From the IMG/VR virus record IMGVR_UViG_3300030004_000009, positions 112,704 through 176,703 of that record: a stretch of DNA of 64,000 nt. One strand, given 5' to 3'. The DNA is from a virus. The position numbers and the translations under genes were made by a program. The notes beneath the pieces were generated by a model. It had not been told where the DNA came from. It searched no databases and worked only from the letters and a program-made list of their open reading frames with translations. Positions 16,671 to 25,229 of the stretch are shown here, in pieces (positions within the stretch are counted from its first letter, which is position 1; every line of letters begins with the position of its first letter).

Positions 16671-16978
16671 ACATTGACTAATTTGTAATAGCTTACACCA
16701 TTACTGATTTCTGGCCCTTCTGCAACTAATAAATCGAATCGAGGCTGAGCTGCTTCAGCTACCTCTTTTGAAACAATATATAGTTTCTGAAAATTTGGGT
16801 CAGGATATGGTAATCCTTCTACTTTACTATACTCTCTACGATAGATGATTGTCATATCAATATCTACTTTCCGCTTAAGGGTAATGTTACAACGAGCATG
16901 TCCGTTAAAAGTGAGTACTTTATACCCTAATCCGCTGTCTACTGTTATGCTACTTCCTGTGTAATTAAGGATTTGCAT
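16667..16978 (-). CDS. Conserved phage hypothetical protein
   Basis: 103 residues. The first half is beta-rich (LNYTGSSITVDSG) and the second contains KLYIVSKEVAEAAQPRFDLLVAEGPE, a sequence I have seen in hypothetical proteins of large phages. Soluble, no enzyme motif. Confidence 0.65.
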   Translation of the reverse strand: MQILNYTGSSITVDSGLGYKVLTFNGHARCNITLKRKVDIDMTIIYRREYSKVEGLPYPDPNFQKLYIVSKEVAEAAQPRFDLLVAEGPEISNGVSYYKLVNV

Positions 16979-16995
16979 ACGTTTTAAAATTTAAA

Positions 16996-17301
16996 TTAAC
17001 CTACTTTACTTTCGATTGGTTTCCTTATATCCCTAACATTCTCATTTTGAGAATCTGTAGGATAACTATAACCAAGTCTTTTATTCTCTTCTTCAATAAA
17101 ATTAAATAAGTCTTCTAAACAGTTATAAACTGACTGTAAATACTTATAATTTGTTGAAGTTAAACTTTTACCAGGATCTTCCGGGCCTTTTCCTGGCTCA
17201 CAAAAATTAAGTTTTGTGATTACCCCATTAATGAGTGTTACCTCAAATTTGCCCTCATTGTGCCATTCAAGGCTGTTTTTTATCTCTCTATGATGTTCCA
17301 T
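16996..17301 (-). CDS. Hypothetical protein
   Basis: 101 residues, starting with MEHHREIKNSLEWHN and containing a glycine/proline turn (CEPGKGPEDPGKSL). Mostly helical C-terminal half with acidic patch EEENKRLG. No known domain. Confidence 0.6.
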   Translation of the reverse strand: MEHHREIKNSLEWHNEGKFEVTLINGVITKLNFCEPGKGPEDPGKSLTSTNYKYLQSVYNCLEDLFNFIEEENKRLGYSYPTDSQNENVRDIRKPIESKVG

Positions 17302-17384
17302 TTTTAATTGTTAATTGTTAATAAAAATAGAGGTTACACCTTGCGTTTGTCCCTCTATTAACCTAAACCTAAAATTACTATAAA

Positions 17385-17402
17385 TTGTAACAGGTGTTAC
17401 AA
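17385..17402 (-). terminator. Hairpin after gene 17408-18043
   Basis: TTGTAAC/GTTACAA, a 7-bp perfect stem with a four-base loop just beyond the leftward stop codon and followed by TTTAT. An 8-bp AATAGAGG/CCTCTATT pair lies further on at about 17325-17360. Confidence 0.5.
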
Positions 17403-17407
17403 AGTCT

Positions 17408-18043
17408 TTAATCATAGACTACAAAATATGAGTCTAATAGTTGTTTACTCTTTGGAAGTTGTTTATATTTTATATTGTTACCTTTAGGAACTATTGTCTC
17501 AATCACATGAACCATGTGTTTAGTTGTTTGTCCTAATAAGTGATAATCATACATTACTTTAACTGCTGTATTTCTATTTGAAGTTGAAAATTGTTCATCT
17601 ACATTATACAAAATTTGCAGTAACTTATCTTCAAATGGATCAAGTGTCGCTTTTTCAGTTGTTTGTATGTTGCTATCACCTTTTTTATTATAATCCTGAC
17701 TACTAATGGTTGAGATTAATTTAGGTAGACTAGCATTTAAAGTGTTAAGTGCATAAGTTGAGTTATACTTTGAAAGTTTATCTAATACAGGAATATCAAG
17801 TTTGATATTCTCAAGTAGTATTGTTTCGTTTATATAAATGTTCTGTAATGCTGCTAACTGTTTCTCTGTAATACTTCTGAACTTATAAAGATAAGTTAGA
17901 AGATCGATAGTAAACTCTTTAATAGATTGTGCTTTATTTGAATATAGAATACATGCAATCTTTAATAAGATCCATGCATTACTTCTATTTTTATTTTGAA
18001 TGTCTTTAAGAGTATATCTTTTTGGGCGTGTTATTGTTTCCAT
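17408..18043 (-). CDS. Hypothetical helical protein
   Basis: 211 residues with an N-terminal basic patch (TRPKRYTLKDIQNKNRSN) and long helices (LLKIACILYSNKAQSIKEFTI). No catalytic motif. It follows a 460-base gene-free region and has a hairpin after its stop, so it may be a single-gene transcript. Confidence 0.6.
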   Translation of the reverse strand: METITRPKRYTLKDIQNKNRSNAWILLKIACILYSNKAQSIKEFTIDLLTYLYKFRSITEKQLAALQNIYINETILLENIKLDIPVLDKLSKYNSTYALNTLNASLPKLISTISSQDYNKKGDSNIQTTEKATLDPFEDKLLQILYNVDEQFSTSNRNTAVKVMYDYHLLGQTTKHMVHVIETIVPKGNNIKYKQLPKSKQLLDSYFVVYD

Positions 18044-18505
18044 AATGTTTATTTGATTTTAGTAAAGCTAAGGGCTGGTAATCGCAACCGCCGAGAAATA
18101 AATTAACACTTAAGTAATACATTTAGGTGAAACTCACTTAAGTTAAATCAATCATTCAATCTCTGTTTAGAATTCTTATTTCTCTACCTGACTGGTCTGT
18201 GTCTTAGCTATTTCTTTAAACTTACTTGTAAAGCATTCTGGTTGCCGCACTCTGAGTGCTAAGTTAGCTCAGTTGACAAATTCCATCTTATTTAACCCGT
18301 CTCCTGGCGGTATGGGTACTTTACCTATAAGTTTTGTAGCCTACAGAGATTTGATACTCCACCTTCGTCTGATGATTTTTTGTAGACGACGCACTCAATT
18401 ATGCTAATAGGCTATGTTAATACTATCTTTGTTTCATGGCAATTTCCTTTAATAGTAATCACAATTGTAGATCTCCTACAACATCATACGATAGTAATTC
18501 TTTAG
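18044..18505. other. Gene-free structured stretch (462 bases)
   Basis: No gene seen. There are several perfect hairpins: GCACT/AGTGC near 18247, TTGTAG/CTACAA near 18464, CGTCT/AGACG near 18367-18387, and GCTAACG/CGTTAGC at 18505-18526, which runs into the adjacent small gene. ACTTAAGT occurs twice (about 18109 and 18137) in self-complementary form. GTTAGCTCAGTTG near 18263 looks like a tRNA D arm, but no cloverleaf can be built around it. Confidence 0.4.
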
Positions 18506-18592
18506 CTAACGCGCCCTCTCGTTAGCAATTTTAATAACTGTATATATAAGTGTAACTGTTACACCTAATAATATAAGCAATAAAGTTCCCAT
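18506..18592 (-). CDS. Very small membrane protein
   Basis: 28 residues, MGTLLLILLGVTVTLIYTVIKIANERAR: one transmembrane helix and a basic tail. Its end overlaps the GCTAACG/CGTTAGC hairpin. Short but of the same style as other tiny membrane genes on this strand. Confidence 0.4.
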   Translation of the reverse strand: MGTLLLILLGVTVTLIYTVIKIANERAR

Positions 18593-18605
18593 AAATTAGA
18601 CGTTA

Positions 18606-18989
18606 TCATTCCAAAGCTTTTAACCTAGCTTCAATTTCCTCAACCGTAAGATCATTAAGCTTATCCTCATGTCTCTTAGCTAGGAGTTCCTTAAGTTTAG
18701 TTGCCTCTTGTTGTTTGACAGTCTTAGCTAACTTATCATTAGCTTCAGCTTGTTTAGTTTCAACAATGAACTTTAGGATATCAAGCTTGATATCAAGTTC
18801 AGTATTGGCACTTGTTTTCTTCTCTAAGAGTGATTTCTTAGAGGTTTTATCTTTTTCATCGCTTAATACTATATAAATAGCATCTAAGCTTGTAAGAGAT
18901 AGACTCCACAAATCTTCTGTTGTAAGAAGACCTTTAGAGGAAGCAAAGCGTAATTTCTCACGCGATGCTGTAATAAATAATTGTTCCAT
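18606..18989 (-). CDS. Conserved phage helical protein
   Basis: 127 residues. TASREKLRFASSKGLLTTEDLWSLSLTSLDAIY at the N-terminus, then a coiled coil ending in EEIEARLKALE. I recognise the N-terminal segment from a family found in many large phages, usually next to the large protein encoded immediately upstream, as here (3-base gap). Function unknown; probably partners of one complex. Confidence 0.7.
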   Translation of the reverse strand: MEQLFITASREKLRFASSKGLLTTEDLWSLSLTSLDAIYIVLSDEKDKTSKKSLLEKKTSANTELDIKLDILKFIVETKQAEANDKLAKTVKQQEATKLKELLAKRHEDKLNDLTVEEIEARLKALE

Positions 18990-18992
18990 GAT

Positions 18993-21050
18993 TTAAAAGT
19001 TGATTTTTAAGTTACGTTTGAAAGATCCTGAGACCCTTGCTATAATTGTATTCTGTTGTGTTTCAGAGAAGCCTACACCTGATAACTGGTGTTCATTAAA
19101 TTGTATTTTAAGTTTAGAAGCCATCACTTCGAGAACCTTACGATTCTCGTTAAGTTTATTATTTAAAAACTCATTGTAAAATGGCCGTACTTCCTCGTTA
19201 TTTACCGCTCCTTCAAGTATAAAGATGAAATGTTTATTACCAGTTTTAAGGGTATTTTCCCAATGGTTTGGAGATAACATAATACTTTTCACTTTAGTAA
19301 AGATATTAGTCTTTACTCCCCATTTCTCTTTAGAAGAAATATTCGAGTTAGTTGGTAATGATGGTTTGATAGTAAAGACACCTTGGTTAAGATTTACCAC
19401 TGCAATATCCATTCTACCTAACACACGTGTGTTATGATGAAAGTTATATATCTCACCATTAAACTCAACTTGTGCTTTAAAACCTGTATTCATTAAACCA
19501 TTATAGTTAACGATAGATAGTTTATAATTACCATCCTTCATCATATTGATATTGCTCCAGGTAATATTTTCAACTCTTACTTCTGGTTCATTAGAATGAC
19601 CCCTCATATCAACATCAAGATTACCAGACATGCTTGATTTACTAATTCCTTTATAAGAACTATAATAAATCTCAGTACCATTAGGTTCAATAGCGTGAGC
19701 ATCAAAGTCAGGAGTTCCTTTAGTATCTTCATCATTCCATTGAATTGAAAATCTTAAGACACCACTAACATCACCACCAGCAGACTTTACACGCTCTTTC
19801 ATTGAGTCAGCAATTCCACCAACATAAGACCATGAAAATGGATTGTCCCATTTAAACATTGATGGTGATTTAGGATTAACTGCTGTAATTAAACTAATAA
19901 GGTTACTAAAGTGTGGCTGTTCAAGTAGAAGTTCAATAGTCTTAGCAGTTGGTACTACTTCTGTAAGGAACTTCTCAATTGTAATTTCTTCAACTTTCGA
20001 TAAAGTCTTAGGATTAACCAAACTTGTTTTCTGTAAGTCACCAAAAATGTCACTTACCTCAGTACTACGATCTGTAAAGACAATATCATTAACACTTATG
20101 TCAGTTGATACTGCAAAACGCCGATCAAGAGATTCAAGATAACCAAGCTCCTCTATTTTCTTCTTTGCTTCTTCTATCATTCGAGGAGTAATAGCTGCAG
20201 TCGGTCTTTTGTAGTTCGTAGGTGCAACCTTCTTCTCATAACGTGGCAAAGCGTCATCAATCTCAATACCAACACTTAAATCTTCAAGGAATGTACCGAT
20301 AACTGAACCTCTTATGTTGTTAAGATAAGGAGTTTTAAGTGAGTTTATCCATACAAACTCATCTTTACCGGTAGTTAATTGGTCGTATGACCTTTTAAGA
20401 AGTAAGAATGCTTTTACCATCTCTACAAATTCAGCACCACGATAAAGTGAACCCTGTTTTGTAAGCTCAATCATTGTTTCAAGTGAATCAATAGTAAACT
20501 CATCAAGTGCACGCTTAAGTGTTTGCTTACCTGTACGAAGGATACCTGCTTTTGAATCACGATCTTTCGCAGCTGTTAACGGTACATTACCAAGTTCTAA
20601 CGAGAAATGCTGCCAATAAATCTTCTTTTCAGGATCAAAGTTCTTAGGTGTACCAACGATTCTTGACTCAGGAAGAAATACATCTGTAATTGGAAGTGAT
20701 TCAATATAATCATTAACTAATGATATACTGTTCTCATACTCTTCTTCTATACCTCCAATGTTAAAATACCATAAACCTTGAGATTTATAGTTTTTGTCAA
20801 TAAAACAGATACCGCTAAATTGACGTAAGAATGACTTACAACAATTACAGTTATTAGACTGTCTTATTACATCATTTTCAAACCCACTTAAGTAGAGTTC
20901 ATACACTTTTTCTCGATCAACATTCTTATAAAAGATATGTTGCTCACCTTTAGCAAGCTGATTGTAGCGTTGCTGGACTAAATTTTTAACTTCACTAAAC
21001 ATAATTTGATCTTTTACAGGCGCACAATACCTGATTTGTTTAAAATACAA
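18993..21050 (-). CDS. Large conserved phage protein with YfaP-like domain
   Basis: 685 residues. The N-terminal part carries a cysteine cluster (SNNCNCCKSFLRQFSGIC) like a small zinc site. Residues of about 440-550 contain FSIQWNDED...PDFDAHAIEPNGTEIYYSSYKG and YKLSIVNYNG, the pattern of YfaP-like (DxDxHxxxPNG) beta-sandwich domains. It is paired with the 127-residue gene downstream, an arrangement I recall from other large phages. Role unknown. A dispersed repeat element falls inside the gene at 20390-20406, encoding LLLKR. Confidence 0.72.
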   Translation of the reverse strand: MYFKQIRYCAPVKDQIMFSEVKNLVQQRYNQLAKGEQHIFYKNVDREKVYELYLSGFENDVIRQSNNCNCCKSFLRQFSGICFIDKNYKSQGLWYFNIGGIEEEYENSISLVNDYIESLPITDVFLPESRIVGTPKNFDPEKKIYWQHFSLELGNVPLTAAKDRDSKAGILRTGKQTLKRALDEFTIDSLETMIELTKQGSLYRGAEFVEMVKAFLLLKRSYDQLTTGKDEFVWINSLKTPYLNNIRGSVIGTFLEDLSVGIEIDDALPRYEKKVAPTNYKRPTAAITPRMIEEAKKKIEELGYLESLDRRFAVSTDISVNDIVFTDRSTEVSDIFGDLQKTSLVNPKTLSKVEEITIEKFLTEVVPTAKTIELLLEQPHFSNLISLITAVNPKSPSMFKWDNPFSWSYVGGIADSMKERVKSAGGDVSGVLRFSIQWNDEDTKGTPDFDAHAIEPNGTEIYYSSYKGISKSSMSGNLDVDMRGHSNEPEVRVENITWSNINMMKDGNYKLSIVNYNGLMNTGFKAQVEFNGEIYNFHHNTRVLGRMDIAVVNLNQGVFTIKPSLPTNSNISSKEKWGVKTNIFTKVKSIMLSPNHWENTLKTGNKHFIFILEGAVNNEEVRPFYNEFLNNKLNENRKVLEVMASKLKIQFNEHQLSGVGFSETQQNTIIARVSGSFKRNLKINF

Positions 21051-21363
21051 TCTTTATATGCTCTCAGATTGTTTGTGTATGCAGAAGGATACGATCCTTC
21101 GATCCCGTGAGGAAGGAGTAACTTATGAACTCGTCAATTGTTAACTCGTACGGTGCCCAACACCGCCTTGCGATACATTTAATAAGTAGTAGTTATACAG
21201 TAGAAACACCGATCAGCATTTAGATTATAAGTGAGCAGGATACTGATCCTCGAGGAATTTACCAGCTTCAGAGACTCATAACCAGCATTACCTTGTACTT
21301 AGATTAACGGCTACTTAGCTATTACTACTGCTTTCCTACTATTTCTTTTTGATTGTTTTGAAG
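21051..21363. other. Gene-free structured stretch beside tmRNA
   Basis: No gene. Hairpins: AAGGAT/ATCCTT near 21083, CGGTG/CACCG near 21149-21163, AGGAT/ATCCT near 21235. GC content is above that of nearby coding DNA. It lies directly 3' of the tmRNA on the leftward strand. Confidence 0.4.
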
Positions 21364-21780
21364 TGGAGTGTATGGGATTCGAACCCATGTCTTACTCATC
21401 ATTATAAAGCTTTCTACATGTTTAACTCAATTTTTATCGATAGTAGAGTTCCATCTATTTAGTTTTACATTCTAACAAATGTTTAAAAGCTTCTATTACA
21501 TTGCAGCTTAAATTAACTTTACATATTCCGCGTTTGGCCATAATTGTATGTTCAACTATCTGATTACACAGCCTAAGATCAGTATACTTTAACCCCAGAT
21601 TAAGGGTCCACTATAACACTTTGTGTTAAGCTGCAATCCTCATAGAGGAAGTCCGGCTTGTCATGGAGATAACTTTACAGTTGCCATTTGAAATTTTGAA
21701 AGTTCTATTTAAAGTGGTCTCCTCACAACCCACTACATGCTTACTTTACTCTGTACGAGCAATCAATACCTGCACACCCC
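21364..21780 (-). ncRNA. ssrA: Transfer-messenger RNA (tmRNA)
   Basis: About 417 nt. The 5' GGGGTGT pairs with 3' ACACTCC (7 bp, one G-U) to form the acceptor, with discriminator A at 21364 and no encoded CCA. The T arm is ATGGG-TTCGAAT-CCCAT. The conserved core TTAAACATGTAGAAAGCTT near the 3' end and GTAAGCATGTAGTGGGT near the 5' end match Bacteroidota tmRNAs. The tag frame 21626-21685 begins at GGC and reads GNCKVISMTSRTSSMRIAA then TAA, ending in the AA expected for proteolysis. tmRNA with SmpB rescues stalled ribosomes. The tag is about twice the usual length. Confidence 0.88.
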
Positions 21781-21932
21781 ATGTAGTTTAAAAGTAACCA
21801 CTTATACCAGTGGTTGTTGGTCCGTTTCTTATTCTAACCGTAGAAAGTAATCATCAACGAGTTTCCCATTATATTTATAATTCTCAGTTGGGTCTGGCCA
21901 GTAGCTTACTGGATAGCGCATGCAGCTTCTTT

Positions 21933-22145
21933 TTAAATCATCACATATTCTCCATCAGGTCCTCTAACTGGAATATAATTAGACTGCTCTTTAGGTTCTT
22001 CAAGTAACTCTGGAAACACTTCTTCTAACCATTCGTTAAAGTACTCTCTATCAATACTAAGAGGATAAACTTCTTTACCTGCTTCTCTTGATATGCCTTT
22101 CATGTAAGCCTCCCACATTGCAGTTCTTATTTCTTCATTCGTCAT
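21933..22145 (-). CDS. Hypothetical small acidic protein
   Basis: 70 residues, helical and acidic (FNEWLEEVFPELLEEPKE). It overlaps its upstream neighbour by 11 bases. Related in style to the neighbouring small acidic proteins, which contain similar W-x-x-Y/F-x-x-G segments (MWEAYMKGI here, MWQFYQAGS upstream). Confidence 0.6.
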   Translation of the reverse strand: MTNEEIRTAMWEAYMKGISREAGKEVYPLSIDREYFNEWLEEVFPELLEEPKEQSNYIPVRGPDGEYVMI

Positions 22146-22305
22146 ACTTACTTTGCTTTATCATTTGTTTGTATAAACTTTCAAACTTTATTCTCCTAAC
22201 TTCTAACCATTGTGAATACTCTTGTTCTTCATTGAGTTTACCATTAGAACCAGCTTGATAAAATTGCCACATAAGTTCTTTTAAAACCTCTCCTATTTCT
22301 ATCAT
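22135..22305 (-). CDS. Hypothetical small protein
   Basis: 56 residues, MIEIGEVLKELMWQFYQAGSNGKL..., helical. It is packed between two genes with an 11-base overlap and a 3-base gap. LMWQFYQAGS resembles AMWEAYMKGI of the downstream gene, suggesting distant duplication. Confidence 0.6.
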   Translation of the reverse strand: MIEIGEVLKELMWQFYQAGSNGKLNEEQEYSQWLEVRRIKFESLYKQMIKQSKYDE

Positions 22306-22308
22306 TTG

Positions 22309-22425
22309 TTATTTCATAAAAGGTTTAAAGATCTCTACCATTAACCATACATAAAGCACTGACACCAACAGTTTGAAAACAGTAATTACCACTATTTCTT
22401 TTATTTTGTTGTTAGGCTGTTTCAT
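22309..22425 (-). CDS. Small single-pass membrane protein
   Basis: 38 residues with one transmembrane helix (EIVVITVFKLLVSVLYVWLM) flanked by lysines. It overlaps the upstream gene by 14 bases and is followed after 3 bases by the next start. Confidence 0.55.
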   Translation of the reverse strand: MKQPNNKIKEIVVITVFKLLVSVLYVWLMVEIFKPFMK

Positions 22426-22708
22426 TTCTATAATTTTTAAACCATTCATCAAAATATTTAGTGACATCTCCAGTAGTATCAGTGACTAACTTTAAACCTG
22501 CTTTATAAGCTTCTCGTAATAGCTCTATATACTCTAAATCTGAAACTTTGTAAACCTCATTGTAAAGATCAACAGGTATAAAATAAGCTGATAAACCTAT
22601 CTCATCATGACCTTCAAGTTCCATACCAAGTATACATTCATTAAAGCGCTCGTGTTCCATGAAATCCTGACTTTCAGGCCATAGAACTAATTTATATGTA
22701 TTTGACAT
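22412..22708 (-). CDS. Hypothetical protein
   Basis: 98 residues, acidic, containing LLREAYKAGLKLVTDTTGD and FDEWFKNY. The REAYKAG segment echoes the WxxYxxG pattern in the two small acidic genes downstream. No known family. Confidence 0.6.
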   Translation of the reverse strand: MSNTYKLVLWPESQDFMEHERFNECILGMELEGHDEIGLSAYFIPVDLYNEVYKVSDLEYIELLREAYKAGLKLVTDTTGDVTKYFDEWFKNYRNETA

Positions 22709-22725
22709 TTTTTGTTTTAATTAAT

Positions 22726-22803
22726 AGTTAAAGAGCATCTTACATAACAGAATACCTATTAAAATATCTTTTATGGCTCATTATGACGGATAGCTCTTTA
22801 ACT
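22726..22803. other. Stem-closed intergenic RNA-like module
   Basis: AGTTAAAGAGC (22726-22736) and GCTCTTTAACT (22793-22803) form an 11-bp perfect stem that closes a 56-base interior. It is set between the stop of the gene at 22819 and the start at 22708. It may be a terminator or a small structured RNA; it resembles the modules near 28.8-29.1 kb. Confidence 0.5.
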
Positions 22804-22818
22804 TGATTTATAGTAAAC

Positions 22819-22986
22819 TTAAAAATAAGGGTCATCATTCACTGAATAAATATCGTCAATTGGGAATTCTTCACCTGTTGTAGCAATTGCTACTATCTCT
22901 CCATCAAGACCTAAGTGACAGCTATTAAATAGTAAAGGATAGTCAAAATGAAAGACAATTAGTTTATCACCTTCTTGTAATATCAT
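22819..22986 (-). CDS. Hypothetical small acidic protein
   Basis: 55 residues: MILQEGDKLIVFHFDYPLLF...GEIVAIATTGEEFPIDDIYSVNDD. The order GDKL-V ... G-IVAI suggests a small SH3-like beta barrel. It overlaps the next gene by four bases (ATGA). Confidence 0.6.
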   Translation of the reverse strand: MILQEGDKLIVFHFDYPLLFNSCHLGLDGEIVAIATTGEEFPIDDIYSVNDDPYF

Positions 22987-23177
22987 CTCAACATCTCCTG
23001 TTCTATGTAGCTTAAAGCTACAGGTTTTGAAGTTGGTTGAATGTCATGAAAGCTAACTGTACAATTAGTCAGTTTTGAAGCATGATGTACAAACTGGTCT
23101 TTAGAGAGCTTTTCGTGTTGTTCTTCGCTTATGGTGAACACTTTGTTTCCATAAGCAGGAATGATAAAATATAACAT
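22983..23177 (-). CDS. Hypothetical small protein
   Basis: 64 residues, MLYFIIPAYGNKVFTISEEQHEKLSKDQF..., no cysteine cluster or membrane segment beyond a short hydrophobic start. The leader contains the conserved AAACCAAATAA element seen before other genes of this strand. Confidence 0.6.
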   Translation of the reverse strand: MLYFIIPAYGNKVFTISEEQHEKLSKDQFVHHASKLTNCTVSFHDIQPTSKPVALSYIEQEMLR

Positions 23178-23213
23178 GATCTCATTTATTTGGTTTTAAG
23201 TTTAATTAATAGT

Positions 23214-23399
23214 TTAATTAGGTAATTCAACCCAGAATTTCTTATTACAATTAGGACAATGATATTGTACAAAGTCACCATCAGCAACTCCACCACCTTT
23301 ACCGTAGTCTTCATCTATTTCAATAGCATCTGGATGTTGCCATCTTCCTTGTTGTTCTTTATTCCAAGGATTTTCTTTAGTACATATTTGTCTTTCCAT
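23214..23399 (-). CDS. Zinc-ribbon-like conserved phage protein
   Basis: 61 residues when started at MERQICTKENPW. Starting here leaves a 19-base spacer after the upstream stop and matches a family I recognise (RWQHPDAIEIDED...YHCPNCNKKFWVELP). The C-terminal CPNC pair with the earlier Cys suggests half of a zinc ribbon. A longer frame reaching 23483 would overlap the upstream gene and is less likely. Confidence 0.65.
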   Translation of the reverse strand: MERQICTKENPWNKEQQGRWQHPDAIEIDEDYGKGGGVADGDFVQYHCPNCNKKFWVELPN

Positions 23400-23418
23400 T
23401 AGTGTTTTAGCTGATGGC

Positions 23419-23556
23419 TCAACAAGGAATTTGTTTACTGCCTGGTTTAATAAAAGCACCTGCTGGTATACCAGGTTTACCATTCATTGCGTTATAGTTA
23501 CCCATCTTAGATGCTAACTTACGTTCTGCTTTCTTACGTCTACTTGATTTGCTCAT
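23419..23556 (-). CDS. Small basic protein
   Basis: 45 residues: MSKSSRRKKAERKLASKMGNYNAMNGKPG..., strongly basic N-terminal half and a glycine/proline-rich end. It overlaps the stop of the upstream zinc-finger gene by four bases, supporting translation. It may bind nucleic acid. Confidence 0.6.
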   Translation of the reverse strand: MSKSSRRKKAERKLASKMGNYNAMNGKPGIPAGAFIKPGSKQIPC

Positions 23557-23789
23557 TGTATAAAGTTAAAGTAATGTTGTTTAAGTTTATTTTTGGTTTC
23601 GTTCGATAACTCCGGTAAATGTAATAGGTTATTTAGGAAGATTTCAGGGTGTTTAGCATTACTCAAGAAGTAAACTAAATCATCCTCCATATCTTCATCT
23701 ATTACTTCTCTCATTCCACCACATTCTTGAGGATGTGCACAATGCCTTAGACCTTGTCTCTGACATGTACTACAATAGTGAAATTTCAT
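23553..23789 (-). CDS. Small Cys-rich protein
   Basis: 78 residues. FHYCSTCQRQGLRHCAHPQECGG holds four cysteines plus histidines, a likely zinc-binding knuckle, followed by an acidic helix (EVIDEDMEDDLVYFL). It could be a regulator. Overlaps the downstream start by four bases. Confidence 0.65.
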   Translation of the reverse strand: MKFHYCSTCQRQGLRHCAHPQECGGMREVIDEDMEDDLVYFLSNAKHPEIFLNNLLHLPELSNETKNKLKQHYFNFIQ

Positions 23790-23794
23790 TGTTT

Positions 23795-24280
23795 TTAAGT
23801 TAAGATTCCGTCGTGTATTACTTTGTCGTTATAGGTAACTCTTACCCTATCAGCGTACTGATTGAAGCTACAATATTTACCAAATCGTTCTACTGCTTCA
23901 TCTTCAACACATTCAATATATCCCCAACTCTTATGATGTATGTAAGGGTAGTGTTGAATGTCCCAGTAATCAAGGATATGACGGTCATCCCGTTTTAAAA
24001 AACTACTAGGTTGACCAAAAGCTTTAATACAAGCTTCTTTAGTATTCCAGTACCAAGTAACACTGATACTAGGTAGCTTATCCCAATTAGGATGAGAATC
24101 TTCAAACTCTTTTAAAGTGTATGCACCTGGATAATCATTATCTTTACCCCAAAAATTAATTTCTTGATCCTCAAATTCAGGACGAATTATCCAAGCACAC
24201 TTCTTAGAATGCCAATCAGTTATAGGTACTCCATCAGAATACTGATGTTGTCCATCCATTGAGTTAATGTGTACTTTCAT
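23795..24280 (-). CDS. Hypothetical protein
   Basis: 161 residues, aromatic- and histidine-rich (MDGQHQYSDGVPITDWHSKK, YWDIQHYPYIHHKSWGYIE). No motif recognised. Soluble. Confidence 0.6.
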   Translation of the reverse strand: MKVHINSMDGQHQYSDGVPITDWHSKKCAWIIRPEFEDQEINFWGKDNDYPGAYTLKEFEDSHPNWDKLPSISVTWYWNTKEACIKAFGQPSSFLKRDDRHILDYWDIQHYPYIHHKSWGYIECVEDEAVERFGKYCSFNQYADRVRVTYNDKVIHDGILT

Positions 24281-24300
24281 TTAGTGTTTTGGATTAAAAG

Positions 24301-24642
24301 CTATAAGGTTAATAGTGCTTTTTTAAATTCTCTTTTGAACACAGTTTGTAAATCTAAACTATCTTCTCCTTCTTGTAGAATATCTGGTAATGAAGTGCCT
24401 TTTGGTACAGCTAAAATTACTTTTATTAATACATTAGGTATTTTTTGACTGTGGTAATCACCTTGTTGAACATGTTTAGTATGTCTACGTTCTTTCATTT
24501 GGATTTCATAACTACGTTTAGTTAAAAACGATTGTACTTCTTCAATAGTGAAACTAGTTTCACTATTGACATAGCGATCTAGATAATAATCTTTACCTCT
24601 ATCTTCACCAAAGTGTTCTCTGTATTGTTCTCTTGTTATCAT
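24301..24642 (-). CDS. Hypothetical protein
   Basis: 113 residues, helical N-terminal half (REQYREHFGEDRGKDYYLDRYVN) and a hydrophobic C-terminal half (VLIKVILAVPKG). No family recognised. Confidence 0.6.
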   Translation of the reverse strand: MITREQYREHFGEDRGKDYYLDRYVNSETSFTIEEVQSFLTKRSYEIQMKERRHTKHVQQGDYHSQKIPNVLIKVILAVPKGTSLPDILQEGEDSLDLQTVFKREFKKALLTL

Positions 24643-24654
24643 GATTAGTTTTAA

Positions 24655-25170
24655 TTAAAGGTGAAGCATGTTTCTCATGCCATTATAAAGATCAGGATCA
24701 AGATCAGGATATAAATCCACAGTTAAGTCTTCCCACATTCTTTCGAGTTCTCTATCAGTTGGATAACTGTATATTAAGGAGTCATTATCTAAAACTGGAA
24801 GTACGTGATCATTAAATGTGTTGTGTAAGAAGTTACACAACACATGATTACCTCTCTTATGAAGCAAACTCATCGATTCTCTTATGTAGAGTTTGTTATT
24901 GTCTCTTACATTCTTATGAGGACGAAGCCACATTATGTTATCATATTGCTTCCATGTTATATAGCTCCAATCATCATAAAATTCAAGAATACTATGAACA
25001 AATGATTTTTGTCTAAAGTCGTAAGTCTTGAATGCTAAAACATCATAACACTTATACCAAAAGTCATGGCAATGATCTGCAAGATCAATGTCTGCAATAA
25101 AGGATTTATCTCTTGTTGGTTGTTGTGATTGCCATACTTGATATCGTGGCGTTACTTGTTTTAGATACAT
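24655..25170 (-). CDS. Hypothetical protein
   Basis: 171 residues, rich in His, Trp and Tyr (HCHDFWYKCYDVLAFKTYDF). The C-terminus LERMWEDLTVDLYPDLDPDLYNGM is acidic. No known domain. Confidence 0.6.
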   Translation of the reverse strand: MYLKQVTPRYQVWQSQQPTRDKSFIADIDLADHCHDFWYKCYDVLAFKTYDFRQKSFVHSILEFYDDWSYITWKQYDNIMWLRPHKNVRDNNKLYIRESMSLLHKRGNHVLCNFLHNTFNDHVLPVLDNDSLIYSYPTDRELERMWEDLTVDLYPDLDPDLYNGMRNMLHL

Positions 25171-25229
25171 GTTAGAGATCAGAGAGCTTAAAGTACTCTT
25201 GAGTGAAGACTATAGTCTAACTTTTAAAT

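Noticed and set aside
18241-18300. tRNA D-arm-like GTTAGCTCAGTTG
   Set aside because: No matching acceptor, anticodon arm or T loop in either direction.
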